In this document: one piece after another, positions 15,728 through 24,996 of the stretch
How the letters are laid out: the number at the start of each line of letters is the position of its first letter
Position numbering within the stretch: the first letter of the stretch is position 1
Origin: Pseudoduganella lurida
GTDB taxonomy: Bacteria; Pseudomonadota; Gammaproteobacteria; Burkholderiales; Burkholderiaceae_D
Assembly: GCF_007830455.1 (NCBI RefSeq)
Contig: NZ_VLLB01000001.1
Span: 744,001 to 808,000, forward strand
Length of the DNA: 64,000 nucleotides
Direction: 5' to 3'
Notes under the pieces: generated by a model
The model's database searches: none
What the model saw: the letters and a program-made list of their open reading frames with translations, nothing else
What the model was told of the DNA's origin: nothing
Translations under genes and position numbers: made by a program

Positions 15728-17622
15728 TGCGCAGGCTTCTCCAGCTCCTCGTCCTGCTCCAGCTGTGCGCCGCCACGCTGGCCGCCCAAGCCGCCGGCGA
15801 GGGCCACGTGCGCGCGCTGCGCGAACGCACCGAGATCCTGATCCGCGCCGACAATACGCATGAACAGATCGTCGACTACACCTGGCGCGCCATCGACGCG
15901 GCCGGTGCCGACACGCTGGGCCAGCAGTACGTGAACTGGGACTCGCGCCGCCAGACGATGGAACTGCTGGCTGCCGAGACCATCCCCGCCAACGGCGCCC
16001 CGGTCCCGGTGGAAGCCTCCGGCATCAAGATCCAGGACGGCATCCTGGGCGGCGTGTCCTTCCCCGAGAAGCGCCTGCTGCAGATCACCTTCCCGCAACT
16101 GGCCGCCGGCGATGCGATCCGCGTGCGCTACCGCCTGGTGCAGAAGGTGCCGGAGCTGCCGGGCGGGATGTCGCACGTGCTGTTCCTGCAGGACGACGTG
16201 ATCCGCGACGACAGCACGATCACCGTGCGCTATCCGCAGGCCCTGCCGCTGAAGATCGCGCACAACGCGCTGGCGTCGCAGCCGGCCGTGACGGAAAACG
16301 GCGAGCGCGTGCTGCGCTGGCAGTTCCGCAGCCGCGACACGGGCACGCCGGAAGCGAACAAGGCCAACAGCTGGCACCACACGCCCTACCTGATGCTGTC
16401 CACGTTTGCCAGCTGGCAGGCACTGGCCGACGCGTATGAACAAGGCGCCGGCCCGAAATCGGCCGTCACGCCGGCCATCCGCACGCTGGCCGACGACATC
16501 GCCGGCAAGGCCGCCACGCCGCGCGAACAGGCGCACCTGCTGTACGACTGGGTGCGCGCCAATATCCGCTACGTGGCCACGTATGTGGGCGATGGCGGCT
16601 GGGTGCCGGACGATGCGGCCGCGATCCTGGAACGCCGCTACGGCGACTGCAAGGATCACGTGGCGCTGCTCGAAGCGCTGCTGGCCGCGCGCGGCATCGA
16701 AGCTTCTCCGGTGCTGCTGCTGGCGGACCAGGAGAACTACACGCTGCCGTCGATTCCCGTCATGTGGTTCAACCACGCCATCAGCTACCTGCCCGCGCTC
16801 GACCTGTACCTGGATTCGACGGACAGCACGATGCCGTTCGGCCTGCTGCCGGACAGCGATTCCGGCAAACCCGTGCTGGCCACGCGCGGCCATCCCGTGC
16901 TGCGCAACACCCCCCTGCCCGATCCGGACAACCACCTCGTCGAACGCCGCGTGACGATGCGCGTGGCGCTGGACGGCTCCGCCGAACGCGTCACCGAGAT
17001 CATCGGCCACGGCCGCAGCGCCGTCGCCGTGCAGCAGTTCATCGACAGCGTGGGCCCGGGCGGCGGCGCCGACTGGGTACGCCGCACGATGGCGTCGAAC
17101 GGCTACGAAGGCAATGGCAGCCTGGAGATCCTGCCGCGCACGAAGGCGGACACGCTGGCCGTGCGCTTCACGGAACGCATCCGCAATTACGTGAGCCAGC
17201 CGGAAGCGGGCGTGCTGTCCTTCCTGCCCGGCGTGAACGGCCCGGTGCCGCTGGCCGGTTTCGCGGGACGCTTCACGGAACGCGACCGCCAGTACGACAC
17301 GCGCTGCGAACCGTTCGCCGTGAAGGACACGATGACGATCGAACTGCCGGTGGCCATGCAGGTGCTGTACGTGCCGAAGAACCTGGAAATCAACCAGGAA
17401 GGCTTGCGCTACGACGCCCGCTACACCCGTGAAGAAACGAATAGCGGCATGCGCTATCAGCTGATGCGCAGCGCCCGTGCCGGTAATCCGCGCGGCTTCT
17501 GCTCGCCGCAGGAATATGCCGCGCTGCGGCCCGCGATGAACCGCATCAGCAAGGCGATGCATGGCCGCCTGGTGTTCGTGCTGAACGATACCGAAATGGC
17601 GGCCGCCGCCATCAAGCCGTGA
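15724..17622 (+). CDS. DUF3857 and transglutaminase-like domain protein, exported
   Basis: 632 residues starting at ATG 15724, overlapping the upstream stop. A signal peptide (MMRRLLQLLVLLQLCAATLA) predicts export. The N-terminal half is a DUF3857 beta-domain. The central transglutaminase-like core has the catalytic Cys in YGDCKDHVALLEALL (about residue 313), a His in WFNHAISYLPAL and the Asp in YLDSTD. Such proteins are periplasmic and poorly characterised; peptide cross-linking or protease-like activity is possible. The stop overlaps the GTG start of the MFS transporter. Confidence 0.85.
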   Translation: MMRRLLQLLVLLQLCAATLAAQAAGEGHVRALRERTEILIRADNTHEQIVDYTWRAIDAAGADTLGQQYVNWDSRRQTMELLAAETIPANGAPVPVEASGIKIQDGILGGVSFPEKRLLQITFPQLAAGDAIRVRYRLVQKVPELPGGMSHVLFLQDDVIRDDSTITVRYPQALPLKIAHNALASQPAVTENGERVLRWQFRSRDTGTPEANKANSWHHTPYLMLSTFASWQALADAYEQGAGPKSAVTPAIRTLADDIAGKAATPREQAHLLYDWVRANIRYVATYVGDGGWVPDDAAAILERRYGDCKDHVALLEALLAARGIEASPVLLLADQENYTLPSIPVMWFNHAISYLPALDLYLDSTDSTMPFGLLPDSDSGKPVLATRGHPVLRNTPLPDPDNHLVERRVTMRVALDGSAERVTEIIGHGRSAVAVQQFIDSVGPGGGADWVRRTMASNGYEGNGSLEILPRTKADTLAVRFTERIRNYVSQPEAGVLSFLPGVNGPVPLAGFAGRFTERDRQYDTRCEPFAVKDTMTIELPVAMQVLYVPKNLEINQEGLRYDARYTREETNSGMRYQLMRSARAGNPRGFCSPQEYAALRPAMNRISKAMHGRLVFVLNDTEMAAAAIKP

Positions 17623-18992
17623 ACGACGCCGGCGACCGCGTGCCCCCGGCACAGGTTGCCGATACGCACGCCGGGGCGGTGCCGGGGCAGCAGGGAGCCG
17701 ATCGGAATCCTGTGGATCAGAAGCCTGCCGATCAGAAGGCTGCGGAGCAAAAGCTGACGGGTCAAAAGCTTACGGGTCAAAAGCTCACGGGTCAAAAGCT
17801 TAATTTTGCGCTCGTCTGCGTATTCATCGACATGCTGGGCGTGGGCCTGATCGTGCCCGTGCTGCCGGCCCTCGTGGGCGAATTCGTCGGCTCGCGCGAG
17901 CAGCAGGCCATGTGGTACGGCATCCTGGGCGCCGTGTTCGGTCTCATGCAGTTCCTGTGCATGCCGGCGCTGGGGGCGGTCAGCGACCGCATCGGCCGCC
18001 GTCCGGTACTGCTGTATTCGATGGGCGGCATGGCCCTCAATTTCCTCGTCACCGCCTGGGCGCCGAACCTGGCGTGGCTGCTGGTCGGTCGCGTGATCGG
18101 CGGCATGTCGTCGGCCAGCATGTCCGTCGCCTCGGCCTACGCGTCGGACGTGTCAACGCCGGAGAACCGGGCAAACAGCTTCGGCAAGATCGGCGCCGCC
18201 TTCGGCATGGGCTTCATTGCGGGGCCGATGCTGGGCGGGCTGCTGGGTGGCGTCAATTTGCACCTGCCCTTCTACGTGGCGGCGGGCCTGTCGGCGGCCA
18301 ACCTCCTGTATGGCTGGTTCTTCCTGCCCGAATCGCTGCCAGTCGAACGCCGTGCGCCGTTCGCGCTGCATCGCCTGAATCCCCTGGGCGGCCTGTTCCG
18401 GCTGGCGGCGCGGCGCGAGATCCGCGGGCTCGTCGTCGTTTTCGTGCTGGTGACCTTCGCACAGATCATGCTGCACACCACATGGGTGCTGTACACCACC
18501 TTCCGCTTCGGCTGGAGCACCACGCAGAACGGCATCTCGCTGTTCTGCGTGGGCGTGGCGTCGGTCGTGGTGCAGGCCGGGCTGCTCGGTCTCTTCATGA
18601 AGCGCTTCGGCGAAGTGCGCCTGTCGCTGCTGGGCCTGTGCTCCGGCGCCCTCACCTACCTGCTGTACGGCCTGGCCACGCACGGCTGGATGATGTATGT
18701 GCTCATCCTGTGCAATGTCTTCGCGTTTGCCGCCGGACCGGCGCTGCAGGGCATCCTCTCGAAGGCCACGCCGCCCACCGAACAGGGCGAGCTGATGGGC
18801 TCGCTGCAGTCGATCAGCGGCGTGGCCGTGGCCGTGATGCCGCTGGCGGGCGGCTGGCTGCTCGGCGAGGTGAGCCACCTGCCGCCCGCGGACTGGCGCA
18901 TCGGCGCCACCTTCTTCGTCAGCGCGGCGATGCAGGCCCTCGCCATCTTCGTGGCGTGGCGCTGGTTCCGCGACCACCACCGGCCCGTGTGA
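17619..18992 (+). CDS. MFS transporter (DHA1/TetA-like) with repeat-bearing N-terminal extension
   Basis: 457 residues from a GTG at 17619 that overlaps the preceding stop (GTGA). The transmembrane core begins at about residue 66 ([21 protein letters not shown]) and has twelve predicted helices. The DHA1 motif-A ([14 protein letters not shown]) and a motif-C-like [12 protein letters not shown] show a drug:H+ antiporter of the TetA/multidrug group. The 65-residue cytoplasmic extension holds six pentapeptides of the pattern x-Q-K-x-x encoded by a 15-bp tandem repeat. No other ATG exists before the first helix, so the extension appears to be translated. Third gene of a coupled operon; the substrate is unknown. 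Confidence 0.85.
   Translation: MNDAGDRVPPAQVADTHAGAVPGQQGADRNPVDQKPADQKAAEQKLTGQKLTGQKLTGQKLNFALVCVFIDMLGVGLIVPVLPALVGEFVGSREQQAMWYGILGAVFGLMQFLCMPALGAVSDRIGRRPVLLYSMGGMALNFLVTAWAPNLAWLLVGRVIGGMSSASMSVASAYASDVSTPENRANSFGKIGAAFGMGFIAGPMLGGLLGGVNLHLPFYVAAGLSAANLLYGWFFLPESLPVERRAPFALHRLNPLGGLFRLAARREIRGLVVVFVLVTFAQIMLHTTWVLYTTFRFGWSTTQNGISLFCVGVASVVVQAGLLGLFMKRFGEVRLSLLGLCSGALTYLLYGLATHGWMMYVLILCNVFAFAAGPALQGILSKATPPTEQGELMGSLQSISGVAVAVMPLAGGWLLGEVSHLPPADWRIGATFFVSAAMQALAIFVAWRWFRDHHRPV
17715..17804. repeat. 15-bp tandem repeat in MFS N-terminus
   Basis: Six 15-bp units, the last three nearly identical (ggtcaaaagcttacg), each encoding a pentapeptide with Gln-Lys in the middle. The unit is in frame and probably polymorphic in copy number. 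Confidence 0.8.
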
Positions 18993-18995
18993 CGC

Positions 18996-19724
18996 TCAGT
19001 ACGGGCTGGCCGTGGGACGCACCACGATCTCGCTCACGTCCACGTCGGCCGGCTGGGCGATTGCATAGCTGATCGCACGGCCGATCGCGTCGGCGCCGAT
19101 CGCCACCTTGCGGAATTCGCGCATCTCGGCGCGGCCGCCTTCGTCCGAGATCGAGTCGGCCAGCTCGGAGGTGGTCACGCCGGGCGAGATGACCGTCACG
19201 CGGATCGCCTTCTCTTCCTGGCGCAGGCCTTCCGAGATGGCCCACACGGCATACTTGGTGGCGCAATACACGGCCGCGGTGGGACTGACGGCATGCGCGC
19301 CGATCGACGCCACATTGATCACGTGGCCGCCGCCGGCCCGCTGCATCAGCGGCAGCACCGCGGCGATGCCGTACAGGACGCCGCGCACGTTCACGTCGAT
19401 CATGCGGTCCCATTCCTTCAGCTTCAGCGCATCCATGCGCGACAGGGGCATCACGCCGGCATTGTTGACGATGACGTCCACGCGGCCATGCTTGCGATGC
19501 GCATCCAGCGCGAAGGTCTGCATGCCGTCGGCATCGGTCACGTCGAGCGCGTGGAACTCGGCGCTGCCGCCGGCGGCGCGGATGTCGGCGACCAGCGTTT
19601 CGAGGCGGTCGGTACGCCGCGCGCCCAGCACCACGTGGTGGCCGTCGCTGGCCAGCTGGTGCGCCGTGGCGGCGCCGATACCGCTGCTTGCGCCGGTGAT
19701 GAGGATGATTTTCTGTTCTGCCAT
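18996..19724 (-). CDS. Short-chain dehydrogenase/reductase
   Basis: 242 residues, classical SDR. It has the TGASSGIG cofactor loop at about residues 10-17, NNAG at about 87, a catalytic Ser in NVASIGAH, and YCATK with Tyr and Lys. The residue pattern after the second strand (GARRTDRL) favours NADP(H). The substrate cannot be read from sequence. It is transcribed divergently from an AraC-family regulator 160 bp away, a common pairing in which the regulator controls the SDR. Confidence 0.92.
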   Translation of the reverse strand: MAEQKIILITGASSGIGAATAHQLASDGHHVVLGARRTDRLETLVADIRAAGGSAEFHALDVTDADGMQTFALDAHRKHGRVDVIVNNAGVMPLSRMDALKLKEWDRMIDVNVRGVLYGIAAVLPLMQRAGGGHVINVASIGAHAVSPTAAVYCATKYAVWAISEGLRQEEKAIRVTVISPGVTTSELADSISDEGGRAEMREFRKVAIGADAIGRAISYAIAQPADVDVSEIVVRPTASPY

Positions 19725-19884
19725 GGTCGTCTCCAGTTACGGGTGGTAATGGACTGGCAGTTTAAAAACGAACGCCCGCGCCGGGTTGCGCGTTGATGGC
19801 GAAAGATTGCCTGATCCTCCAGCGGATGTTAAAAAATGTGCGCATTGCGGCATAATCTCTGCCGGAAGCTATCTGGAGAACGAC

Positions 19885-20829
19885 ATGACGATCTGTGCGA
19901 GACAGGCCCGCATGGTGCGGCTGATGGCAGTGCTGGCGCCGGAGGAAGGTTACACGCTGTGCGGCCTGCCCGGCGTGAAGTTCATGCGGTCGAACTCGGT
20001 GCACCCGCGCGGGCCGGTGCTGTACGAACCCTGCATCGTCGTGGTCTGCCAGGGCCACAAGCGGGGCTACCTGGGTGGCGCCGCGTTCGACTATCACTCG
20101 CAGCAGTTCCTGGTGCTCTCCGTGCCGCTGCCGTTCGAGGGCGAGACGCTGCACGCGACGGAAGCCGAACCGCTGCTGGCCATCTCCATCCCCATCGACC
20201 TGCAGCAGGCCGCCGAACTGGCTCTGGCCACCGACGAGGCGCAGGCCGGCCACGTCGCGCCGATCCCGCCCGTCAGCATCGCGGCCACGCCGCTGGACGA
20301 ACCGCTGGGCGACGCGGTGCTGCGGCTGCTGGAAGCCCTCACCTCGCCGCTGGAGACGCGCCTGCTCGGTCCCGGCATCCTGCGCGAAATCCTGTTCCGC
20401 GTGCTGACGGGCGCCCAGGGTGGCGCCCTGCGCGCCGCCCTCGCCCACCAGAGCCAGTTCGGCAAGATCGGCAAGGCGCTGCGGCGCATCCACGCCGACT
20501 ACCAGCGCCCGATCGACGTCGCCACGCTGGCCGACGAAGCGGGCATGAGCGCCGCCGCCTTCCACGCCAGCTTCAAGGCGGTGACCGCCACGTCGCCGAT
20601 GCAGTACCTGAAATCGACGCGGCTGCACAAGGCGCGGCTGCTGATGGTGCAGGACGGCCTGACGGCGGCATCGGCCTGCGGGCGCGTGGGCTACGAAAGC
20701 ACCTCGCAGTTCTCGCGCGAATTCAAGCGCTTCTTCGGCCGCACCCCGCTCGAAGAAGCCCGCGAAATGCGCAACCTCCTCGCCCAGTCGCCGGGCGCGC
20801 GGCTCTCCGCATACGTCAGCGCGCCGTAG
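19885..20829 (+). CDS. AraC-family transcriptional regulator
   Basis: 314 residues; the ATG at 19885 follows a GGAGA ribosome site, and the longer frame is unlikely. The N-terminal cupin-like AraC_N domain (about 25-180) includes YEPCIVVVCQGHKR. The C-terminal pair of helix-turn-helix motifs includes LADEAGMSAAAFHASFKAVT and GYESTSQFSREFKRFFG, the AraC signature. It lies divergent to the SDR gene and probably activates it in response to a small organic effector. Confidence 0.92.
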   Translation: MTICARQARMVRLMAVLAPEEGYTLCGLPGVKFMRSNSVHPRGPVLYEPCIVVVCQGHKRGYLGGAAFDYHSQQFLVLSVPLPFEGETLHATEAEPLLAISIPIDLQQAAELALATDEAQAGHVAPIPPVSIAATPLDEPLGDAVLRLLEALTSPLETRLLGPGILREILFRVLTGAQGGALRAALAHQSQFGKIGKALRRIHADYQRPIDVATLADEAGMSAAAFHASFKAVTATSPMQYLKSTRLHKARLLMVQDGLTAASACGRVGYESTSQFSREFKRFFGRTPLEEAREMRNLLAQSPGARLSAYVSAP

Positions 20830-20848
20830 CCACCGGCTACTGTCCAGC

Positions 20849-20959
20849 CCGTGTCCACCACGGGGTCAACCCCGTTTTCGGACACGGCCTCAACAGTTGG
20901 ATGTACTCTTATAGTAGAGCCCGTGTCCGATTTCGGGGTTGACCCCAAGGTGGACACGG
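20849..20959. repeat. Pair of inverted 39-bp nested palindromes between convergent genes
   Basis: Copy 1 (20849-20887) and copy 2 (20921-20959, opposite strand) match at about 34 of 39 positions. Each begins CCGTGTCC and ends GGACACGG with an internal GGGG-TCAA-CCCC hairpin. They sit between the AraC gene and the convergent hydrolase gene and may terminate transcription in both directions. Confidence 0.7.
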
Positions 20960-20971
20960 ACTCGGCCGTGG

Positions 20972-22891
20972 TCAGCGGTTGGGCACCACCGGCAGCGCGA
21001 TCGCGCTGCGCAGCTCGGGCGTGTGGTAGATGCGCTGCGTCGCCTTGATGTAGTCGGCGGGCTGGGCGTAGAAGATGTTCGGCACGTAGCGCTGCGGGTT
21101 GCGGTCGTACAGCGGGAACAGGCTGGACTGGATCTGCACCATCACGCGGTGGCCCGGCAGGATCACGTGGTTGACGTTCGGCAGCGCGAAGCGGTAGCGC
21201 TCCGGCTTGTCGGCAACGACGGGCTGCGGCGACGCCAGGCTGTTGCGGTAGCGGCCGCGGAAGATGTCCATCGACAGCGGCAGCTGGTAGCCGCCCAGTT
21301 CGGGCTGCGACGGCACTTCGTCCGGGTACACGTCGATGACCTTCACCACCCAGTCGGCATCCGTGCCGGAGGTCGATGCATACAGGTCCACCTGCGGTGC
21401 GCCGGACAGTTGCAGCGGCGCCTTCAGCGGTTCGGAAACGTAGGTCAGCACATCCGGCCGGTCCGTCACGAAGCGCTGGTCGCGCACCAGCCAGGGCTGC
21501 CACACGTCGCGGTCGCCCATGCGCACGGGACGGGGCACGAACGGCACCGGCTTGGCCGGATCGGACACGTATTCGTCATACGCCGCGCCACCGCCGGCGG
21601 GCGCACTGAAATCGAGCTTGAAGCCCTCCTTCAGGTAGACGGCCTGCGACGTGGACGGGCAGCCCGTCTCGCACGACAGCGGCCAGCCGGACAGGCGCTG
21701 CCAGCGGTTGGTGCCGGTCTGGTAGAAGAACACCGGAGGCGTGTCGGCCACGGGTGCACCGTCCTTCAGGTACTGGTTGAAGAACGGCTGCATCACGTCG
21801 CGGCGGAATTCCAGCGCCGTATCGCCGGTGAACTTCAATGCCCCCAGCGACGAGCCGTCGTAATTCACGCCGCTGTGCCGCCACGGGCCCACCACCAGGT
21901 AGTTCATGCGGTTGTCCTTGTCCTGCTGCTCCAGCGCCGAGTACACGGCATACGCACCGTAGATGTCTTCCTGGTCCCACTGGCCCACCACGTTCATCGT
22001 CGGCACCTTCAGCTTGCGCGCGCCGAGCGCCTTGTCCAGCGCCTGGTGCTGCCAGTAGCTGTCGTAGGCCGGGTGCTCGAACAGCTTCTTCGTGTAATTG
22101 AGTTTGTCGAGGCCGAACTGCCTGGCATACGCGCTGACGGAGCCGGCGCGCAGGATGCCGTCGTAGTCGTCATAGACGCCGGTGGCCAGCGGTTCGCCCC
22201 GGCCGCGCACCGTCGTCTGGCTGGCGATGTAGGGCAGCGTGGGAATGCGGAAGGCGCCGTTGTGGAACCAGTCGTCGCCGCGCCAGCCATCGACCATGGG
22301 GCTCATCGGCACCGCGGCCTTCAGCGCCGGGTGCGGATCGGCCAGCGCCATCAGCACGGTGAAGCCTTCATAGGAGGAGCCCAGCATGCCCACCTTGCCG
22401 TTCGTCTCGGGGATGTTCTTGACGAGCCAGTCGATCGTGTCCCAGGCATCGGTGGCGTGGTCCGTCTTCGTCTTGTTGAGGGGGCCCCGCAGCGGACGCG
22501 TCATCACATAGTCGCCTTCCGAGCCGTACTTGCCGCGCACGTCCTGGAACACGCGGATATACCCTTCCTGCACGAAGTTCTCGTCGCCCTGCGGCAGCGT
22601 GGCCAGCATCGTCGGACTGGCGCTGCGCTTGGCGCGGCCGGCCGCGTTGTACGGCGTGCGCGTGAGCAGGATCGGCGCCTTCTTCGCCCCCTTCGGCAGC
22701 ACGATCACGGTGTACAGCTTGACGCCGTCCCGCATCGGGATCATCACCACACGCTTCACGTAATCGGCCGTTTCGACGGGCGCTTCGTACTTGCCGGCGA
22801 TATCGGGCGTCATCGGCGCCGTCTGGGCCTGGGCCGTCGACAACAGGGAAGAGAGAATTACGGAAGACACCAGGGCGACGCGCAACGGCAT
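20972..22891 (-). CDS. CocE/NonD-family (X-Pro dipeptidyl-peptidase-like) hydrolase, exported
   Basis: 639 residues from the ATG at 22891, which has AAGGAG seven bases upstream; in-frame ATGs further upstream lack one. A signal peptide (MPLRVALVSSVILSSLLSTA, cut after AQA) predicts export. The alpha/beta-hydrolase part contains the nucleophile elbow GSSYEG, an upstream RDGVKLYT strand typical of S15/CocE proteins, and the C-terminal jelly-roll domain (about 400-630). Members cleave esters, acyl groups or N-terminal dipeptides; the substrate is unknown. It is monocistronic. Confidence 0.9.
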   Translation of the reverse strand: MPLRVALVSSVILSSLLSTAQAQTAPMTPDIAGKYEAPVETADYVKRVVMIPMRDGVKLYTVIVLPKGAKKAPILLTRTPYNAAGRAKRSASPTMLATLPQGDENFVQEGYIRVFQDVRGKYGSEGDYVMTRPLRGPLNKTKTDHATDAWDTIDWLVKNIPETNGKVGMLGSSYEGFTVLMALADPHPALKAAVPMSPMVDGWRGDDWFHNGAFRIPTLPYIASQTTVRGRGEPLATGVYDDYDGILRAGSVSAYARQFGLDKLNYTKKLFEHPAYDSYWQHQALDKALGARKLKVPTMNVVGQWDQEDIYGAYAVYSALEQQDKDNRMNYLVVGPWRHSGVNYDGSSLGALKFTGDTALEFRRDVMQPFFNQYLKDGAPVADTPPVFFYQTGTNRWQRLSGWPLSCETGCPSTSQAVYLKEGFKLDFSAPAGGGAAYDEYVSDPAKPVPFVPRPVRMGDRDVWQPWLVRDQRFVTDRPDVLTYVSEPLKAPLQLSGAPQVDLYASTSGTDADWVVKVIDVYPDEVPSQPELGGYQLPLSMDIFRGRYRNSLASPQPVVADKPERYRFALPNVNHVILPGHRVMVQIQSSLFPLYDRNPQRYVPNIFYAQPADYIKATQRIYHTPELRSAIALPVVPNR

Positions 22892-23028
22892 GGAGAACTC
22901 CTTCATGAGTGAATCGCATGATGGTACTCCGGGAAACAATTGCTTACAAGCTAAGTGTGTGCGGCCACAGTTCTGTAACAAGTCCCTGTGCATAATGAAC
23001 TCACACTAATCAGAAAGAGGAGTTCATC

Positions 23029-23463
23029 ATGAAAAAACTGCTGATTGCCGCAATGATTGCCGGTTCGATGGGTGCCATGACCGTGCCGCTGACCGCCAGC
23101 GCCGATGTGATCGTCGTTCGCAAGGCACCGCCGCCACCGCGCCACGAAGCGGTGCCGAAAGCGCGCCACGGCTATGTGTGGGCACCGGGCTACTGGAGCT
23201 ACAACGGCCGCGCCTACGTCTGGCAGAAGGGCCACTACGAGCGCGTGCGCGCCGGCTACTACTACAACCAGCCGGCCTGGGTGGAACGCGACGGCCGCTG
23301 GGAATTCGCCCGTGGCGAATGGCGCCGCGGTGAACGCGACCACAACGGCCGTCCCGGCGACCGTGACCACGATGGCGTGCCGAACCGCGTCGACCGCGAC
23401 CGCGATGGCGACGGCGTCTCGAACCGCCACGACGACCGCCCGAACGACCCGCGCCGTCACTGA
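23029..23463 (+). CDS. Secreted YXWGXW-repeat protein, short paralogue
   Basis: 144 residues with a GAGGAG ribosome site and signal peptide (MKKLLIAAMIAGSMGAMTV, cut after ASA near 25). It contains YXWGXW-type blocks (HGYVWAPGYWSYNG, and a second with VWQKGHYERV) and ends in Asp/Arg/Asn repeats (GDRDHDGVPNRVDRDRDGDG) like the protein at 12867, with fewer repeats. Envelope location is likely; the function is unknown. The sequence only 20 bp after its stop takes part in the possible attenuator before trpS. Confidence 0.85.
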   Translation: MKKLLIAAMIAGSMGAMTVPLTASADVIVVRKAPPPPRHEAVPKARHGYVWAPGYWSYNGRAYVWQKGHYERVRAGYYYNQPAWVERDGRWEFARGEWRRGERDHNGRPGDRDHDGVPNRVDRDRDGDGVSNRHDDRPNDPRRH

Positions 23464-23480
23464 TCCGCGGGGGCTGCCGT

Positions 23481-23645
23481 CTTGACAGGGCGGCGTCAAC
23501 CTGCAACCATAGCGGAATGACTTTTCATCGATCGCATCCCGCTCCCGCTTGCTCGTGGCGCCGCCCCGCTGCTTACAACGCACTGTGCGGCCACTGTAAC
23601 GTGATGTGATTCACTATCAACGCCGCCCTGTCAGGCGGCGTTTTT
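23481..23645 (+). promoter_or_regulatory. Possible attenuator/leader upstream of trpS
   Basis: A strong intrinsic terminator, CGCCGCC-CTGTCA-GGCGGCG then five T, occupies 23621-23645, 40 bp before the trpS start. Segment 23481-23496 is complementary to 23620-23635 over 16 bp (one G-U), which would sequester the terminator's 5' arm. The two structures are mutually exclusive. A TTGACA (23482-23487)/AACCAT (23505-23510) promoter with a 17-bp spacer overlaps the upstream segment. Alternatively the terminator simply ends the preceding gene's transcript. Confidence 0.4.
23621..23645 (+). terminator. Intrinsic terminator before trpS
   Basis: Perfect 7-bp GC stem 23621-23627/23634-23640, loop ctgtca, then TTTTT (23641-23645). 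It lies 158 nt after the YXWGXW gene. Confidence 0.85.
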
Positions 23646-23685
23646 CATGGCGCATCGGGACAGGGGGCACAAGGAACCCAGCACC

Positions 23686-24717
23686 ATGACGCTCGACACC
23701 CAGTCCGAAAAAACCGCTCCCCCCGCCGTGATCCTCACGGGCGACCGCCCGACCGGCCCCCTGCACCTGGGCCACTACGTGGGCAGCCTGCGCAACCGCG
23801 TCACCTACCAGCACGACTATCAACAGTTCATCATGCTGGCCGACTCGCAGGCGCTGACGGACAACATGGAAGACACCGGCAAGGTGCACCGCAATGTCGT
23901 CGAGGTGGCACTGGACTACCTGGCCGTGGGCATCGACCCGGCCAAGTCGACGATCCTGATCCAGTCGCAGATCCCCGAACTGGCCGAACTCACCTTCTAC
24001 TACCTGAACCTGGTGACGGTGGCGCGCCTGGAGCGCAATCCGACCGTGAAGGCGGAAATCGTGCTGCGCGGCTTCGAGCGCGACATTCCCGCCGGCTTCC
24101 TCACCTACCCTGCCTCGCAGGCGGCCGATATCTCGGCGTTCAAGGCGTCGCTCGTGCCGGTCGGCGAAGACCAGATCCCGATGATCGAGCAGACCAACGA
24201 GATCGTGCGCCGCTTCAACCGCCTGGCCGACCGCGAGATCCTCGTCGAGTGCAAGGCGCTGGTGCCGGAGATCGGCCGCCTGCCGGGCATCGACGGCAAG
24301 GCCAAGATGAGCAAATCGCTCGGCAACACGATCAACCTGGGCGCCTCGGCCGACGAGATCACGGCCGCCGTGAAGAAGGTCTATACCGATCCGCTGCACC
24401 TGCGCGTGCAGGACCCCGGCCACCTGGAAGGCAACGTGGCCTTCATCTACCTCGATGCCTTCGATACCGAGAAAGCAGCACTGGAAGAGATGAAGGCCCA
24501 CTACGTGCGCGGCGGCCTGGGCGATTCGATCGTCAAGAAACGCCTGGAAGTCGTGCTGCAGGAAATGCTGGCGCCGATCCGCGCGCGCCGCGAGGAATTC
24601 GCCAAGGACAAGGGCCAGGTGCTGCAGATGCTGAAGGAAGGCACCGCGCGCGCCCGCGAAGTGGCGGCCCGGACGGCCGACGAAGTGAAGGCGGCGCTGG
24701 GCCTGAGCTATTTCTGA
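23686..24717 (+). CDS. trpS: Tryptophanyl-tRNA synthetase
   Basis: 343 residues from the ATG at 23686, the usual bacterial TrpRS length. Class I signatures are clear: the HIGH-like TGPLHLGHY near residue 18, and KMSKS ([10 protein letters not shown]) near residue 205. It charges tRNA-Trp in the cytoplasm. A short Thr/Ser/Glu-rich N-terminal extension precedes the Rossmann fold. A terminator stands directly upstream, so expression may depend on read-through or a promoter within 23481-23510. Confidence 0.97.
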   Translation: MTLDTQSEKTAPPAVILTGDRPTGPLHLGHYVGSLRNRVTYQHDYQQFIMLADSQALTDNMEDTGKVHRNVVEVALDYLAVGIDPAKSTILIQSQIPELAELTFYYLNLVTVARLERNPTVKAEIVLRGFERDIPAGFLTYPASQAADISAFKASLVPVGEDQIPMIEQTNEIVRRFNRLADREILVECKALVPEIGRLPGIDGKAKMSKSLGNTINLGASADEITAAVKKVYTDPLHLRVQDPGHLEGNVAFIYLDAFDTEKAALEEMKAHYVRGGLGDSIVKKRLEVVLQEMLAPIRARREEFAKDKGQVLQMLKEGTARAREVAARTADEVKAALGLSYF

Positions 24718-24985
24718 TCCCGTCGTCTTCATTGCGGCCGGCTGGTACCTGGTCGCCAGCCTGGCCTGCTTCACCGCCTACGTGATCGACAAGCGCGCCG
24801 CCCGCCTCAAGCGGCGCCGCATCCCCGAACGCACCCTGCTGCTGCTTGGCCTGGTTGGCGGCTGGCCCGGCGGCCTGCTGGCCCAGTCGATTGTGCGGCA
24901 CAAGACCGTCAAGGCGTCGTTCCAGCGGCAGTTCTGGACCAGCGTCGTGCTCAACGCCGCCCTTCTCTTCTGGCTCGCCGCCTGA
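24710..24985 (+). CDS. DUF1294 small membrane protein, start codon unclear
   Basis: The reading frame, open from 24707, encodes the complete DUF1294 pattern: transmembrane helix 1 ([20 protein letters not shown]), the signature [18 protein letters not shown], then [10 protein letters not shown], the basic HKTxKxSFQ motif and a last helix. The first ATG/GTG/TTG-type codon is GTG 24782, which would delete helix 1. ATT codons at 24710 (overlapping the trpS end) or 24731 are the only upstream start candidates. Many relatives are fused to an N-terminal cold-shock domain; none is present here. Function is unknown. Confidence 0.6.
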   Translation: MSDPVVFIAAGWYLVASLACFTAYVIDKRAARLKRRRIPERTLLLLGLVGGWPGGLLAQSIVRHKTVKASFQRQFWTSVVLNAALLFWLAA

Positions 24986-24996
24986 TCGGTCGCCGT

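Noticed and set aside
23481..23645. T-box riboswitch for trpS
   Set aside because: T-boxes are essentially confined to Gram-positive bacteria and no T-box core sequence is visible; only a simple attenuator-like pairing is proposed.
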